64,000 nucleotides of DNA from assembly GCA_002840435.1 (NCBI GenBank), contig PHAT01000005.1, positions 286,460 to 350,459 on the forward strand. Reading direction: 5' to 3'. Source of the stretch: Deltaproteobacteria bacterium HGW-Deltaproteobacteria-6. Lineage in GTDB: Bacteria; Desulfobacterota; Syntrophia; Syntrophales; Smithellaceae. A model generated the notes under the pieces. That model ran no database searches, was not told where the DNA came from, and saw nothing but the letters and a program-made list of their open reading frames with translations. The translations under genes and the position numbers were made by a program. The first letter of the stretch is position 1; each line of letters begins with the position of its first letter. Below are positions 17,636 through 25,885 of the stretch, one piece after another.

Positions 17636-18283
17636 ATGAATAAATTTATTACCTTTGAAGGAGTTGAAGGCTCCGGCAAATCCACACAAGTGAAACTTCT
17701 GGGCGAATATTTGATCGCGAAAAACATTCCCATAATGCTGACGCAGGAACCATCGGGAACCCCGATCGGCAGGAAAATAGGCGATATTCTCTTCAACCGC
17801 GGCCATCAGGCCATGTGCCCGGAAACGGAACTGCTTTTGTTTTGCGCGGCGCGCGCGCAGCACGTCAGAGAAGTCGTTCTGCCGGCATTGAATGAAGCGA
17901 AATATGTCTTATGCGACCGGTTTTCCGACGCAACCTTCGCCTATCAGGCGGCAGGACGCGGTCTTAATCCCGATTTCATCAAAACAATTAATGATTATTG
18001 CGCCGGACAGCTAAAACCGGCTTTGACGCTGCTTTTTGATTTACCGGTGGAAATCGGTCTGCAAAGAGCAGGCAGGCGTGACGCCGAACTCAAAGACCCG
18101 TCATCCGCCGACCGCTTCGAGAAAGAAAAACTTGATTTTCATAACCGTGTACGGCAGGGTTACCTGAATCTCCGATCGGCGGAGCCCGGACGTTTTCGGG
18201 TGATTGACGCAGCGCGGACCGTGGACAGGATTGCCGAAGACGTCCGCGGGCATATTATGGAATTCATGGACAGGCAAAGCTAA
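17636..18283 (+). CDS. tmk: thymidylate kinase
   Basis: This 215-residue enzyme phosphorylates dTMP to dTDP with ATP. It has the P-loop FEGVEGSGKST (residues 5-15), the DR(F/Y/H) motif DRFSDATFAYQAAGRGL near 95-111, and a LID region RRDAELKDPSSADRFEKEK. The pattern is that of bacterial Tmk. No good ribosome-binding site is visible before ATG 17636, although MNKFITFEGVEGSGK is the expected N-terminus. It leads tmk-holB-ricT-metG, an arrangement also common in Firmicutes and Desulfobacterota. Confidence 0.95.
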   Translation: MNKFITFEGVEGSGKSTQVKLLGEYLIAKNIPIMLTQEPSGTPIGRKIGDILFNRGHQAMCPETELLLFCAARAQHVREVVLPALNEAKYVLCDRFSDATFAYQAAGRGLNPDFIKTINDYCAGQLKPALTLLFDLPVEIGLQRAGRRDAELKDPSSADRFEKEKLDFHNRVRQGYLNLRSAEPGRFRVIDAARTVDRIAEDVRGHIMEFMDRQS

Positions 18284-18308
18284 CTTTCCGGACAGTTGCG
18301 TTATCGTT

Positions 18309-19289
18309 ATGTCTTTTAAAAACATTTACGGCCATCAAAAGCAAATCGGTATGCTGCAGAAAGCCATGGCGCTTTCGCGGGTCGGGCATTCTTATATTTT
18401 CAGCGGGCTTGATGCCATCGGCAAGAAAGCACTGGCGCTGGCCTTTACGCAAGCGCTGACCTGTGAAAACGCATCATCTTTAAATGACGCCTGCGGCAAC
18501 TGTCCCTCCTGCAGGAAAATGGCCTCCGGCAACCACCCCGACATTCATCTAGTGGAAACACAGGCACAATTTATCCGCATCGACGCCATCCGCAACATTC
18601 AGCAGCAAATGACCTTTAAACCTCTGGAAGGACAGAGGCGCGTGTTTATTATCGACGACGCGGATAAAATGAATGAACAGGCCGCCAACGCCCTTTTAAA
18701 GACACTGGAAGAACCATCACATGACAATATCATCATGCTGGTAACCGCCCGTCCTTACTGGCTGCCTCAAACCATCCTTTCGCGCTGCCGTCATGTGCGC
18801 ATGAACCCGCTTACGGCGGAAACCGTGGCAACGTTCCTGATCGAACAAAGGCAAATGAATCCATCCAAAGCTTTATTGCTCGCCTCCCTTTCCGGAGGTT
18901 CGATTGGACAGGCGCTGGAACTGAATTCCGAAGACATGATCGCTTTTCGCACCGAGTTAAGCCGTATCCTGACTGCCGCAGGCAGAAAGGATCCCCTGAG
19001 TCTGCTGACGCTTGCCTCTTTTCTGGGACAGGACAAAAAGGAGATCAGGCAGGGACTCAGGATTCTCAATACCTATTTTCGCGACGCACTCGTCTATAAA
19101 GAAACGGCTCAGGCCGCCATGATCATCAATGCGGATGATCTGCCCGCCATTGCTTCTTTAGCCGGGCGTTTAGGCGGTGAACAGATTCTGCAGAATATCG
19201 CTCTGGTGGATAAATCAAACGAAGCGATTGAAATGAACGTGAACAAATCGTTGACATTAGAAGCAATGGCATTTAAGCTTCATTTATAA
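18309..19289 (+). CDS. holB: DNA polymerase III delta' subunit
   Basis: A 326-residue AAA+ clamp-loader subunit. The start MSFKNIYGHQKQIGML is typical. A degenerate P-loop GLDAIGKKA lies at 33-41, as usual for delta', which does not hydrolyse ATP. A zinc-binding group Cys52, Cys62, Cys65 and Cys68 follows, and the SRC motif appears in TILSRCRHVRM. The C-terminal helical collar domain is present. It helps load the sliding clamp on DNA. It starts 25 bases after tmk and precedes ricT by 26. Confidence 0.93.
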   Translation: MSFKNIYGHQKQIGMLQKAMALSRVGHSYIFSGLDAIGKKALALAFTQALTCENASSLNDACGNCPSCRKMASGNHPDIHLVETQAQFIRIDAIRNIQQQMTFKPLEGQRRVFIIDDADKMNEQAANALLKTLEEPSHDNIIMLVTARPYWLPQTILSRCRHVRMNPLTAETVATFLIEQRQMNPSKALLLASLSGGSIGQALELNSEDMIAFRTELSRILTAAGRKDPLSLLTLASFLGQDKKEIRQGLRILNTYFRDALVYKETAQAAMIINADDLPAIASLAGRLGGEQILQNIALVDKSNEAIEMNVNKSLTLEAMAFKLHL

Positions 19290-19315
19290 AATTAAATCGT
19301 AAAGCAGGACTAAAC

Positions 19316-20080
19316 GTGTTGACCAATATCATCGGCGTAAAATTTAAAAAAGAAGGAAGAATTTACAATTTCGACGCGGGCGACCTGATCGTTCATAAGG
19401 ACGATCAGGTGCTGGTCAATACGGACAACGGCGTTGCGCTGGGAGTTGTCGTAACCGACGTCTGTCGGTGCGAATCTCATCAGCTGCCACCCAATCTCAA
19501 GAATGTTTTGCGCAAAGTGACCGCAGATGATCTGCGCGTCAGAGAAGAACTGGAGCTGCTTGAAGAAGAAGCCAGAAAATATTGCATGGAAAAAATCCAG
19601 GAAAAAAATCTGGCCATGAAGCTGATTACAGTGGAATGCCTCTTTGATAAAAGCAAAATGATCTTTTACTTCACGGCGGAAAGCCGTGTGGATTTCCGTG
19701 AACTCGTCAAAGACCTGGTTGCTAAATTCAAAACCCGGATCGAACTCAAACAAATCGGCGCACGGCAGCAGGCGAGAATCATCAAGGGTCTCGCCGTCTG
19801 CGGCCGGACGGTTTGCTGCGCCGGCATCCTGCAAAATCTTGATCGCGTTACCGTGAAGATGGCCAAGGAACAAAGCATGTCGCTCAATCCGGAAAAAATA
19901 TCCGGTTTATGCGGAAGGCTGATGTGTTGTCTGTCATTCGAACATGAGGGCTACGCGGGAGCCAAAAAATGCGCGCGGGGCGCGAAAACCGAAACCGAGC
20001 CGGCAGCTGGCGAGCCGCAGCCGGCAAAACATAAAATAACAAATGCGCGGGACGCCAATAAAAAGCGCACGGAGTCCTAA
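19316..20080 (+). CDS. ricT: PSP1-domain protein RicT (YaaT)
   Basis: A 254-residue protein of the PSP1/YaaT family, with N-terminal VKFKKEGRIYNFDAG and a conserved Cys-rich core, GLAVCGRTVCCAG and LCGRLMCCLSFEHEGY. In Bacillus subtilis RicT acts with RicA and RicF in a complex that binds [4Fe-4S] clusters and promotes RNase Y mRNA processing. Partners RicA and RicF are not in this window, and outside Firmicutes the role is not settled. It starts with GTG at 19316 after AAGCAGGA. The last 35 residues are Lys- and Ala-rich and variable. Its place between holB and metG is the conserved one. Confidence 0.88.
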   Translation: MLTNIIGVKFKKEGRIYNFDAGDLIVHKDDQVLVNTDNGVALGVVVTDVCRCESHQLPPNLKNVLRKVTADDLRVREELELLEEEARKYCMEKIQEKNLAMKLITVECLFDKSKMIFYFTAESRVDFRELVKDLVAKFKTRIELKQIGARQQARIIKGLAVCGRTVCCAGILQNLDRVTVKMAKEQSMSLNPEKISGLCGRLMCCLSFEHEGYAGAKKCARGAKTETEPAAGEPQPAKHKITNARDANKKRTES

Positions 20081-20096
20081 GGAGCTGCCAACCATC

Positions 20097-21992
20097 ATGT
20101 CCAAGCCATTTTATATTACAACCCCTATTTATTACGTTAACGCGTCCCCGCACATCGGGCACGCTTATACTACCATAGTTGCCGACGTTCTGGCCCGTTA
20201 CGCCCGCATGGCGGGAAGCGAAACTTTTTTTGCCACCGGCACGGACGAACATGGCGACAAAATCGCCGAAGCTGCGCAAAAAGCGGGCGTCAGCCCCAAG
20301 CAATACGCGGATGGAATCAGCGCTCAGTTCCGTAATCTGTGGCCTGAACTGGCGATCACCAACGATTACTTCATCCGAACTACCGACGCAAATCACATGG
20401 CAACCGTTCGCGCCATTTTGCAGAAAGTCTACGACGCGGGCGATATTTACTTCGGGGCATATGAAGGATTTTATTGCGTCGGCTGCGAACGTTTTTACAT
20501 GGAAAAAGAGCTGGTGGACGGCAAGTGCCCGGACCATCAAACCGTTCCGGAACACCGCAAGGAAAGCAATTACTTCTTCCGCATGAGCAAATATCAGGAC
20601 TGGCTGATCCGGCATATTCAGGACAATCCGGATTTCATCCGTCCGGAGCGGTATCGCAACGAAGTCCTGGCGTTTCTAAGGGAACCGCTGGAAGACCTCT
20701 GCATTTCACGTCCCAAGACGCGCCTGGAATGGGGCATCACCCTGCCGTTTGATGACCAGTATGTAACCTATGTATGGTTTGATGCGCTGATTAATTACGT
20801 CACTGCGGTTGGCTATCCCGACGGAGAAAATTTTAACAAATTCTGGCCGCAGGCCCAGCACCTGATCGCCAAGGATATTCTGAAACCCCATGGCATTTAC
20901 TGGCCCACCATGCTCAAGGCCGCGGGCATTTTGCCTTATCAGCACCTTAATGTCCATGGGTACTGGAACTCGGATGCAAGCAAGATGTCCAAAAGTCTGG
21001 GCAACGTTGTCCGGCCGCTGGATTTAAAAGATAAATACGGCCTGGATGCTTTCCGCTACTTCCTGCTCAGGGACATGGTTTTCGGCCTGGATTCCAACTT
21101 TTCCGAAGAGGCCTTTGTCCAGCGACTCAATTCCGATCTGGCCAACGATCTGGGGAATCTGCTCAGCCGTACCGTCACCATGGCTGTTAAATATTGCGAC
21201 GGGAAAATTCCCGATCCGCCGGCATCCGACCAGGAAAGCAGCTTGCCTGTCGCAGCGCTTAAAGCAGTGGCGGACGTGGAGGCTTCTTTTGCCGACATGG
21301 CGCTCCATAAGGCGCTGATGGCTATCTGGGAGTTGATCAGTGTCGCTAATAAATACATCGTGGAAAACGAACCCTGGTCTCTGGCCAGGGACACAGCCAA
21401 CCAGAAAAGACTGGTGGCGATTATGTACCGGCTGCTGGAGGCATTACGCGCCATCGCCATTTTAATCTCTCCGTTCATGCCGCAGGCGGCAGAAAAAATA
21501 CTGCGGCAAGTCGGCCTGGATCCATCGCAAAAATTCAATATGGACGTGATTCGCCGAAACGACGTCCTGCCCGCAGGCAATGCTCTGATTCGTGGTGAGT
21601 CGCTCTTTCCACGGGTAAGCGCTGAAAAAGAACCGACTCCTCAGCCCAGGAAGGCATCCATCGACCTGAAACCGGAAATTGAGTATGACGAATTCGCCAA
21701 AGCAGATTTACGGGTGGCAAAAATTCTGGCGGCCGAAGCGGTTCCCAAATCCAACAAGCTGGTCAAACTAAGGATCGATATTGGTGAAGAGCGGACCATC
21801 GTAGCGGGAATCGGCAAGGATTACAAACCGGAAGAGCTTATCGGCAAATCCATTATTGTGGTGGCCAATCTCAAACCGGCAAAATTGATGGGCGTGGAAT
21901 CACACGGCATGCTGCTGGCGACAGACGGTGTTGCCGGATTGACGCTGATCGGATTTGACCGGGAACCCAAAACGGGTGCAAAAGTTCGCTAG
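20097..21992 (+). CDS. metG: methionyl-tRNA synthetase with C-terminal tRNA-binding domain
   Basis: A 631-residue class I synthetase. The HIGH motif is His19-Ile-Gly-His22, the zinc knuckle reads CVGCERF...CPDHQ near 125-150, and the KMSKS loop is in ASKMSKSLGN near 295-305. The last 110 residues form an EMAP/Trbp111-type tRNA-binding domain (FAKADLRVAKI ... VANLKPAKLMGVESHGM). ATG 20097 follows TAAGGAG, which overlaps the ricT stop, so it closes the tmk-holB-ricT-metG unit. A terminator follows at 22126. Confidence 0.96.
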   Translation: MSKPFYITTPIYYVNASPHIGHAYTTIVADVLARYARMAGSETFFATGTDEHGDKIAEAAQKAGVSPKQYADGISAQFRNLWPELAITNDYFIRTTDANHMATVRAILQKVYDAGDIYFGAYEGFYCVGCERFYMEKELVDGKCPDHQTVPEHRKESNYFFRMSKYQDWLIRHIQDNPDFIRPERYRNEVLAFLREPLEDLCISRPKTRLEWGITLPFDDQYVTYVWFDALINYVTAVGYPDGENFNKFWPQAQHLIAKDILKPHGIYWPTMLKAAGILPYQHLNVHGYWNSDASKMSKSLGNVVRPLDLKDKYGLDAFRYFLLRDMVFGLDSNFSEEAFVQRLNSDLANDLGNLLSRTVTMAVKYCDGKIPDPPASDQESSLPVAALKAVADVEASFADMALHKALMAIWELISVANKYIVENEPWSLARDTANQKRLVAIMYRLLEALRAIAILISPFMPQAAEKILRQVGLDPSQKFNMDVIRRNDVLPAGNALIRGESLFPRVSAEKEPTPQPRKASIDLKPEIEYDEFAKADLRVAKILAAEAVPKSNKLVKLRIDIGEERTIVAGIGKDYKPEELIGKSIIVVANLKPAKLMGVESHGMLLATDGVAGLTLIGFDREPKTGAKVR

Positions 21993-22125
21993 AATTGAAT
22001 ATGAATTTTTCAGGAACGGGTTAACCGGCACGCTTTCCCCGCGGATTAATCACCGGACAGGCAAACACCTCAGGGTATCAGGTCATCAGGCATGCGGGCG
22101 GCAAGACCATTCCCTCTTACTGAAA

Positions 22126-22163
22126 AAAAAGCGGCTGCCCCCTCTGGGAGACAGCCGCTTTTT
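22126..22163. terminator. bidirectional rho-independent terminator
   Basis: An A-run, GCGGCTG paired with CAGCCGC around a 14-base loop, and a T-run. It lies between metG on the plus strand and the convergent cytochrome c gene on the minus strand, and can serve both. Confidence 0.9.
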
Positions 22164-22166
22164 CAT

Positions 22167-22430
22167 TTATTTGTTCAATGTGTTGAGGTATTTCAGAACA
22201 GAATCTCTTTCTTCCGACTTAATGTTTGCGCCTTTTTTAATCATCCGATCGAGAGTAGCTCCCCATTCGGAGGCATTTTTCCTGGCGGCTTCCACCCTTT
22301 TAATGCTGTGACACTTGGAACAGGCATTGTCCACAATCGCCTTACCCGCCGGTTGGGCAAAAACAACCCCAACGGCAAAAGCACATAAAAATATCCCGCT
22401 TGCCAGAGCCATCCATACTCTCTTCATCAT
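22167..22430 (-). CDS. small periplasmic monohaem cytochrome c
   Basis: An 87-residue protein with a signal peptide (residues 1-25, ending VVFAQP) and one haem-binding motif Cys37-Ser-Lys-Cys40-His41. Met63 in DRMIKKG is a possible sixth ligand. After cleavage it is about 60 residues, which is short for a class I cytochrome c, and it ends with LKYLNTL, the usual C-terminal helix. It would act as a periplasmic electron carrier. The gene upstream on the same strand encodes a DsbC-like lipoprotein 18 bases away, so the two form a unit; electron transfer between them is speculation. Confidence 0.85.
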   Translation of the reverse strand: MMKRVWMALASGIFLCAFAVGVVFAQPAGKAIVDNACSKCHSIKRVEAARKNASEWGATLDRMIKKGANIKSEERDSVLKYLNTLNK

Positions 22431-22448
22431 AAATAGATCCTCACAATT

Positions 22449-23150
22449 TTATTTAGCTAAGATTTTCTCAATCGCCGGCTGGTCAAAACCGGGCACAACC
22501 TCTCCTTTGATGTAAAATAACGGCGTTGCCTGGACGCCGACTTTAGCACTGACCTGCCGATGATTTTGCAGCATGCTTTCCGCTTCTTTACTGTTGCATA
22601 AATTCAATTGAGCATTTCCATCCAGTTTTCCGCTTAAAACATCTTCGTAGGTTTGAACCTTATCGCCGGCACAGACAATGTGACGAACTTTCTTTGATGA
22701 ATCTTCGGACAACGGATAGAAAAATACATACATCGTAATGTCTTTCTTACGCTCTTTAAAAAAATTGAAGGACAACCGGCAGTAATGGCAATTCGGATCT
22801 ATGAATTCCACGATAGTCGTTTTCCCGTCACCGATTTTCAGCGCCTGCTCCAGAGGCAGATTGGTCAGCTTGGCAGCCATTCTTTTCGTGTTGCTTTCCT
22901 GCGTGATATTTTTACCGTCCTTGGAAAACATATTGCCCACGAAAACCACGTCGCCTTCCGGAAGGTAATAGAGAATCCGTTGTCCGTCATAAACCTCATA
23001 GACACCCTGCACGGATGCCTGTATAAACGTTTCGTATTTGACTTGAGGAAAACTAATTTTGAACTGCTGTTCCGGAGCCATTTTTTGCACTGAAGAACAC
23101 CCCGGCAGCAGAAAAATAATACCGGCAACAACAACCAACAATTTTTTCAT
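22449..23150 (-). CDS. DsbC/DsbG-like thiol:disulfide lipoprotein
   Basis: A 233-residue protein with a lipobox ending at Cys18 (FLLPGC) and a thioredoxin-like domain with Cys121-His-Tyr-Cys124 in DPNCHYCRLSF. A cis-Pro loop TPLFYIKGEVVPG and LCNSKEAE are also DsbC-like. The N-terminal part (FPQVKYETFIQASVQGVYEVYDG) resembles the DsbC dimerisation domain. It would isomerise or reduce disulfides in the periplasm. ATG 23150 is preferred since AAAAGGAG lies eight bases before it. Anchoring by a lipid is unusual for DsbC. It is transcribed with the cytochrome c gene. No DsbD is in the window. Confidence 0.82.
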   Translation of the reverse strand: MKKLLVVVAGIIFLLPGCSSVQKMAPEQQFKISFPQVKYETFIQASVQGVYEVYDGQRILYYLPEGDVVFVGNMFSKDGKNITQESNTKRMAAKLTNLPLEQALKIGDGKTTIVEFIDPNCHYCRLSFNFFKERKKDITMYVFFYPLSEDSSKKVRHIVCAGDKVQTYEDVLSGKLDGNAQLNLCNSKEAESMLQNHRQVSAKVGVQATPLFYIKGEVVPGFDQPAIEKILAK

Positions 23151-23180
23151 GATCGGACTCCTTTTATAATAAATTAACAT

Positions 23181-23572
23181 GACGGGCCGCTACAGTCTGA
23201 AGCCTAGGCATAGAGAAATTCCATCTGGATGTCAATTAAAATCACCATCCTGGCTCATTCACCGAAATATTTTGACCCGCTGATCCTCAATGCCCGAGAA
23301 CGTCATCATATCGCCCAAATGAGAATGGTTGAATCATGACCGGCCGCTTGCCCCTTCGACCTGTAAATCTTGAAATATTATTGATGGAAAATGGAACGGA
23401 AGTTTTTATTCATGGCATCGGATTCAAATGCCGATGGATACCATGCCGGAAGAAAAAGCACCGAAAGATATGCACTGATTCAACTTGATCAAAAAAAATT
23501 GATGGAGGAAAAACCGGGAAGCGAATCCTGACAGTCAATCAGTCTTTTTACAAAAGACCTGAATTTTGCCAC
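23181..23572. other. 392-base stretch without a convincing gene
   Basis: Two short plus-strand frames exist: a 50-codon one from 23336 and a 39-codon one from ATG 23413. They lie in different frames and overlap, which could be the trace of a decayed gene. Neither has a good start signal and I recognise no family. No hairpin or repeat stands out. Confidence 0.4.
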
Positions 23573-24085
23573 TTAGCTGGTCTTATCAGCCATTTTCAAG
23601 GATCGGCCATAGACCGTCTGACCAAATTTTATTGCCAGGTCCTGAATGACCACGATTTCTCTTTGTGAAAATTTCAATTCGGCATCTGTTTTTTCGATGG
23701 TGATTGAAAAACCGTTGGCCGCGTTAAAGCCATGCATTCTGTTGGGATTGGGAAAACTGCTTTCAGGCTGTTTTGCGTAATCCAATGACGTAGTGTCAAC
23801 AAGGCCATCGATAGATGAAACCATCACCATATAACCTTCTTTCTTTAATAAGGACATCAACTCACCAAGAAGAGTGGAGACCCGATTGTAGGGTCTGATT
23901 TTTTCAAAAATAAACCAAAGAGTAACCCTTTTATTTTTTGTCATGGGCGGCGAATCAGGATCCGTCAGAATTTCGCTAAAGCTCCCGCGATGTTCTATTC
24001 TGCTGTCGAATTCACCATAAAAACGTATGCCAAATGCATCGACATTTTCACCGCTTAAACCAAATTTTATTTTTAGTAATTTCAT
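23573..24085 (-). CDS. hypothetical protein, 170 residues
   Basis: I do not recognise this protein. From ATG 24085, preceded by GGAG at nine bases, it reads MKLLKIKFGLSGENVDAFGIRFYGEFDS. It has no signal peptide and no membrane segment. The predicted pattern is mixed alpha/beta, with a helix STLLGELMSLLKKEGYMVM in the middle and a beta-rich end. Composition and codon use look coding. It stands alone on the minus strand between the dsbC-like gene and the DUF3124 gene. A cytoplasmic role is likely; nothing more can be said. Confidence 0.65.
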   Translation of the reverse strand: MKLLKIKFGLSGENVDAFGIRFYGEFDSRIEHRGSFSEILTDPDSPPMTKNKRVTLWFIFEKIRPYNRVSTLLGELMSLLKKEGYMVMVSSIDGLVDTTSLDYAKQPESSFPNPNRMHGFNAANGFSITIEKTDAELKFSQREIVVIQDLAIKFGQTVYGRSLKMADKTS

Positions 24086-24346
24086 GATATCCGTACTCCA
24101 CAGCAGACAGATTTTGAGCATTGGCTTATAACCGCGCTCTTACACGACTGACACACCATGATAATGATCCTATCACATGTACAGTTATAGTTCCGCAGTT
24201 TTTTAAATATGTCCGATTGAAATATTATAGAAATCGCAAAATATGAAAAGCCCCGTCATTAAAAGAAGGATCTTGTCGGAAACTCTGTCTGACAACGGCC
24301 TCTGAATTGAAAGGTTCAAGGCAACTGAAATATTTTTATTATGCCA

Positions 24347-24375
24347 TTGACACACGAGGCGGTTCATTCTACTAA
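24347..24375 (+). promoter_or_regulatory. sigma70-type promoter of the DUF3124 gene
   Basis: TTGACA (24347-24352), a 17-base spacer and TACTAA (24370-24375) lie 39 bases before the DUF3124 start codon. The remaining bases between 24086 and 24346 show no gene or hairpin of note. Confidence 0.65.
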
Positions 24376-24414
24376 TATCCTGTAAAAGCCAGTTTAAAAA
24401 AGGAGGATCTGTTA

Positions 24415-24957
24415 ATGAAATGGATTAAAATCATCCTTATTCTTTTACTTACTGTTGCAATTGTATCTTGCCGGGCGCAGGAAGCCGGGCAGGAATCCAA
24501 AACGGAAAACAGCTCACCAGCCGTGTCTTTCAATCCCGATACCCTTAAAATACCGGATAAAGGCGGAAGGAAACTTAAGGGGCAAGTGCTGTATATGCCG
24601 ATATATTCAAATATTCCGTCTAATTATAAACAACTTCATAATTTAAGCGCTTTTCTCGCTATTCACAACACTGATTTGAATCATCAGATCAAGATAACGA
24701 AGGCTGACTATTTTAATACGGAGGGCATAATAGTCAGAAGCTTTATCTCGGCGGAACAATCAGTTAAACCTCTTGCAACAATTATTTTTACTATTTCTAA
24801 AGAAGATCAGAGCGGCACCGGTTCCAACTTCATAGTTGAATGGATGGCCGAGCGGCCGGTCAACGAACCCTTGATAGAATCTGTCATGATAGATTTATCA
24901 GGAAACCTGGGGCTTTCTTTTTTAAGCTCCGGCAGGGTCATACGGGAGATACGTTAG
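24415..24957 (+). CDS. DUF3124 family lipoprotein
   Basis: A 180-residue predicted lipoprotein; the lipobox AIVSC puts the lipidated Cys near residue 19. The body matches DUF3124: VLYMPIYSNIP, then SAFLAIHNTDLNHQIKITKA, DYFNTEGIIVRSF, SGTGSNFIVEWMAE and VMIDLSGNLGLSFLSSGRVI. Proteins of this family occur in Desulfobacterota and cyanobacteria; their function is unknown. The fold looks like a beta-sandwich. A strong AGGAGG ribosome-binding site and a near-consensus promoter suggest independent expression. It may act at the periplasmic face of a membrane. Confidence 0.82.
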   Translation: MKWIKIILILLLTVAIVSCRAQEAGQESKTENSSPAVSFNPDTLKIPDKGGRKLKGQVLYMPIYSNIPSNYKQLHNLSAFLAIHNTDLNHQIKITKADYFNTEGIIVRSFISAEQSVKPLATIIFTISKEDQSGTGSNFIVEWMAERPVNEPLIESVMIDLSGNLGLSFLSSGRVIREIR

Positions 24958-24971
24958 AATCTCGTTCAGAA

Positions 24972-25133
24972 ATGGCGTCCCCTGATGATCCGAAGGGTGA
25001 TAGCGATTTCCCCATGAACAGCAAACCTTGGGACAAAGCGCTATGGGAGGATGCAATGTCTTGGCTCGGCGGCATTTCTCGAACAAAATCATTAACGCAA
25101 AATTACCTAAACACGCTTATCTTATTTACCTAA
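24972..25133 (+). CDS. doubtful 53-residue open frame
   Basis: A frame MASPDDPKGDSDFPMNSKP... with several Trp residues starts 14 bases after the DUF3124 stop and runs 12 bases into the end of the convergent nucleotidyltransferase gene. The composition resembles a real small protein, but there is no ribosome-binding site and no known family. Confidence 0.2.
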   Translation: MASPDDPKGDSDFPMNSKPWDKALWEDAMSWLGGISRTKSLTQNYLNTLILFT

Positions 25134-25553
25134 CACCCAGCTTGAAGACTGAACTTTAGTATTACCGCCTAATTCCCAAATCAGGCCTATTCCCAGCTGG
25201 TTACATAATGCCTGTTCTTTACTGGGTGTTGAAACAGGATTTCGATCACCGCCATTGCCAAAATAGATCATATCATATTGCTTCTTATATTTTGCATACG
25301 CGCTTTTAATGCCGTCACAGGCACTGTCATCGTCATCATTCATGGGCAATACATCAATGACATATTTCATATCGCCTACAATGGTTGCTCGTTCAATCCA
25401 GGACATAAAAGGTTTGCCTTTTTTCCGGATCAGCCAATCATCACTATTCAGACAAATAACAATTTCACCGACTAATGACGCAGCTTTCATCATATACACA
25501 TGTCCCATGTGAACGGGATCAAAACCACCTGATAAAATCACCAAATTCTTCAC
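25122..25553 (-). CDS. cytidylyltransferase-like nucleotidyltransferase
   Basis: A 143-residue protein of the HxGH nucleotidyltransferase superfamily. SGGFDPVHMGH (8-18) holds His15 and His18, and the C-terminal KVQSSSWVLG stands where these enzymes have the ISSTxIR-like motif. The closest patterns are glycerol-3-phosphate or sugar-phosphate cytidylyl- and adenylyltransferases. It would activate a small phosphorylated substrate with CTP or ATP. A run of four aspartates (73-76) in the middle is unusual. A consensus promoter lies 67 bases upstream. No sugar kinase or transferase is adjacent, so the pathway is not known. Confidence 0.8.
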   Translation of the reverse strand: MKNLVILSGGFDPVHMGHVYMMKAASLVGEIVICLNSDDWLIRKKGKPFMSWIERATIVGDMKYVIDVLPMNDDDDSACDGIKSAYAKYKKQYDMIYFGNGGDRNPVSTPSKEQALCNQLGIGLIWELGGNTKVQSSSWVLGK

Positions 25554-25619
25554 GTGTCTCCCCTTGTCAAGACATCTTTAATTTTTTCAACCGGATCATT
25601 ATGCTTCTTTGTGTGACGA

Positions 25620-25648
25620 AGTATAGAAAACACCGTCTTGTGTGTCAA
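25620..25648 (-). promoter_or_regulatory. near-consensus promoter of the nucleotidyltransferase gene
   Basis: On the minus strand TTGACA (25648-25643), 17 bases, then TATACT (25625-25620). This is one of the best sigma70-type promoters in the window. Confidence 0.78.
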
Positions 25649-25696
25649 GTCAATCTTGACCGCAAAAAAGAGGGATAGGATTTTGTTGATGATTGA

Positions 25697-25858
25697 TTAA
25701 GGTCCGGCTTTGAGGATGTTTTTTAATTCAAAAAAATCATGGAATGATTGGCGCTGGAACTCATCAGGCGCAAAATTTGCCGGGACATACCTGAAGAGAG
25801 CATTGAATAATGGCTGAACTCTAAATGAACATGTGGTACAAGTATCAGGACAGATCAT
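25697..25858 (-). pseudogene. possible remnant of a Crp/Fnr-like N-terminus
   Basis: A 53-codon minus-strand frame opens MICPDTCTTCSFRVQPLFNA and closes ELKNILKAGP before a stop. The C-x2-C-x2-C pattern followed by LFNALF and a hydrophobic stretch recalls the N-terminus of Crp/Fnr-type regulators, but the cyclic-nucleotide and DNA-binding domains are missing. There is no ribosome-binding site. It is divergent from the radical SAM gene, whose start lies 28 bases beyond. It could be a decayed gene or a chance frame. Confidence 0.3.
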
Positions 25859-25885
25859 TAAAATTAACAAAACTGAGAGGGCAGC

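Noticed and set aside
23336-23530. Selenoprotein with in-frame TGA in the gene-free stretch
   Set aside because: The frames before and after the TGA do not form a recognisable protein, and no downstream hairpin is evident.
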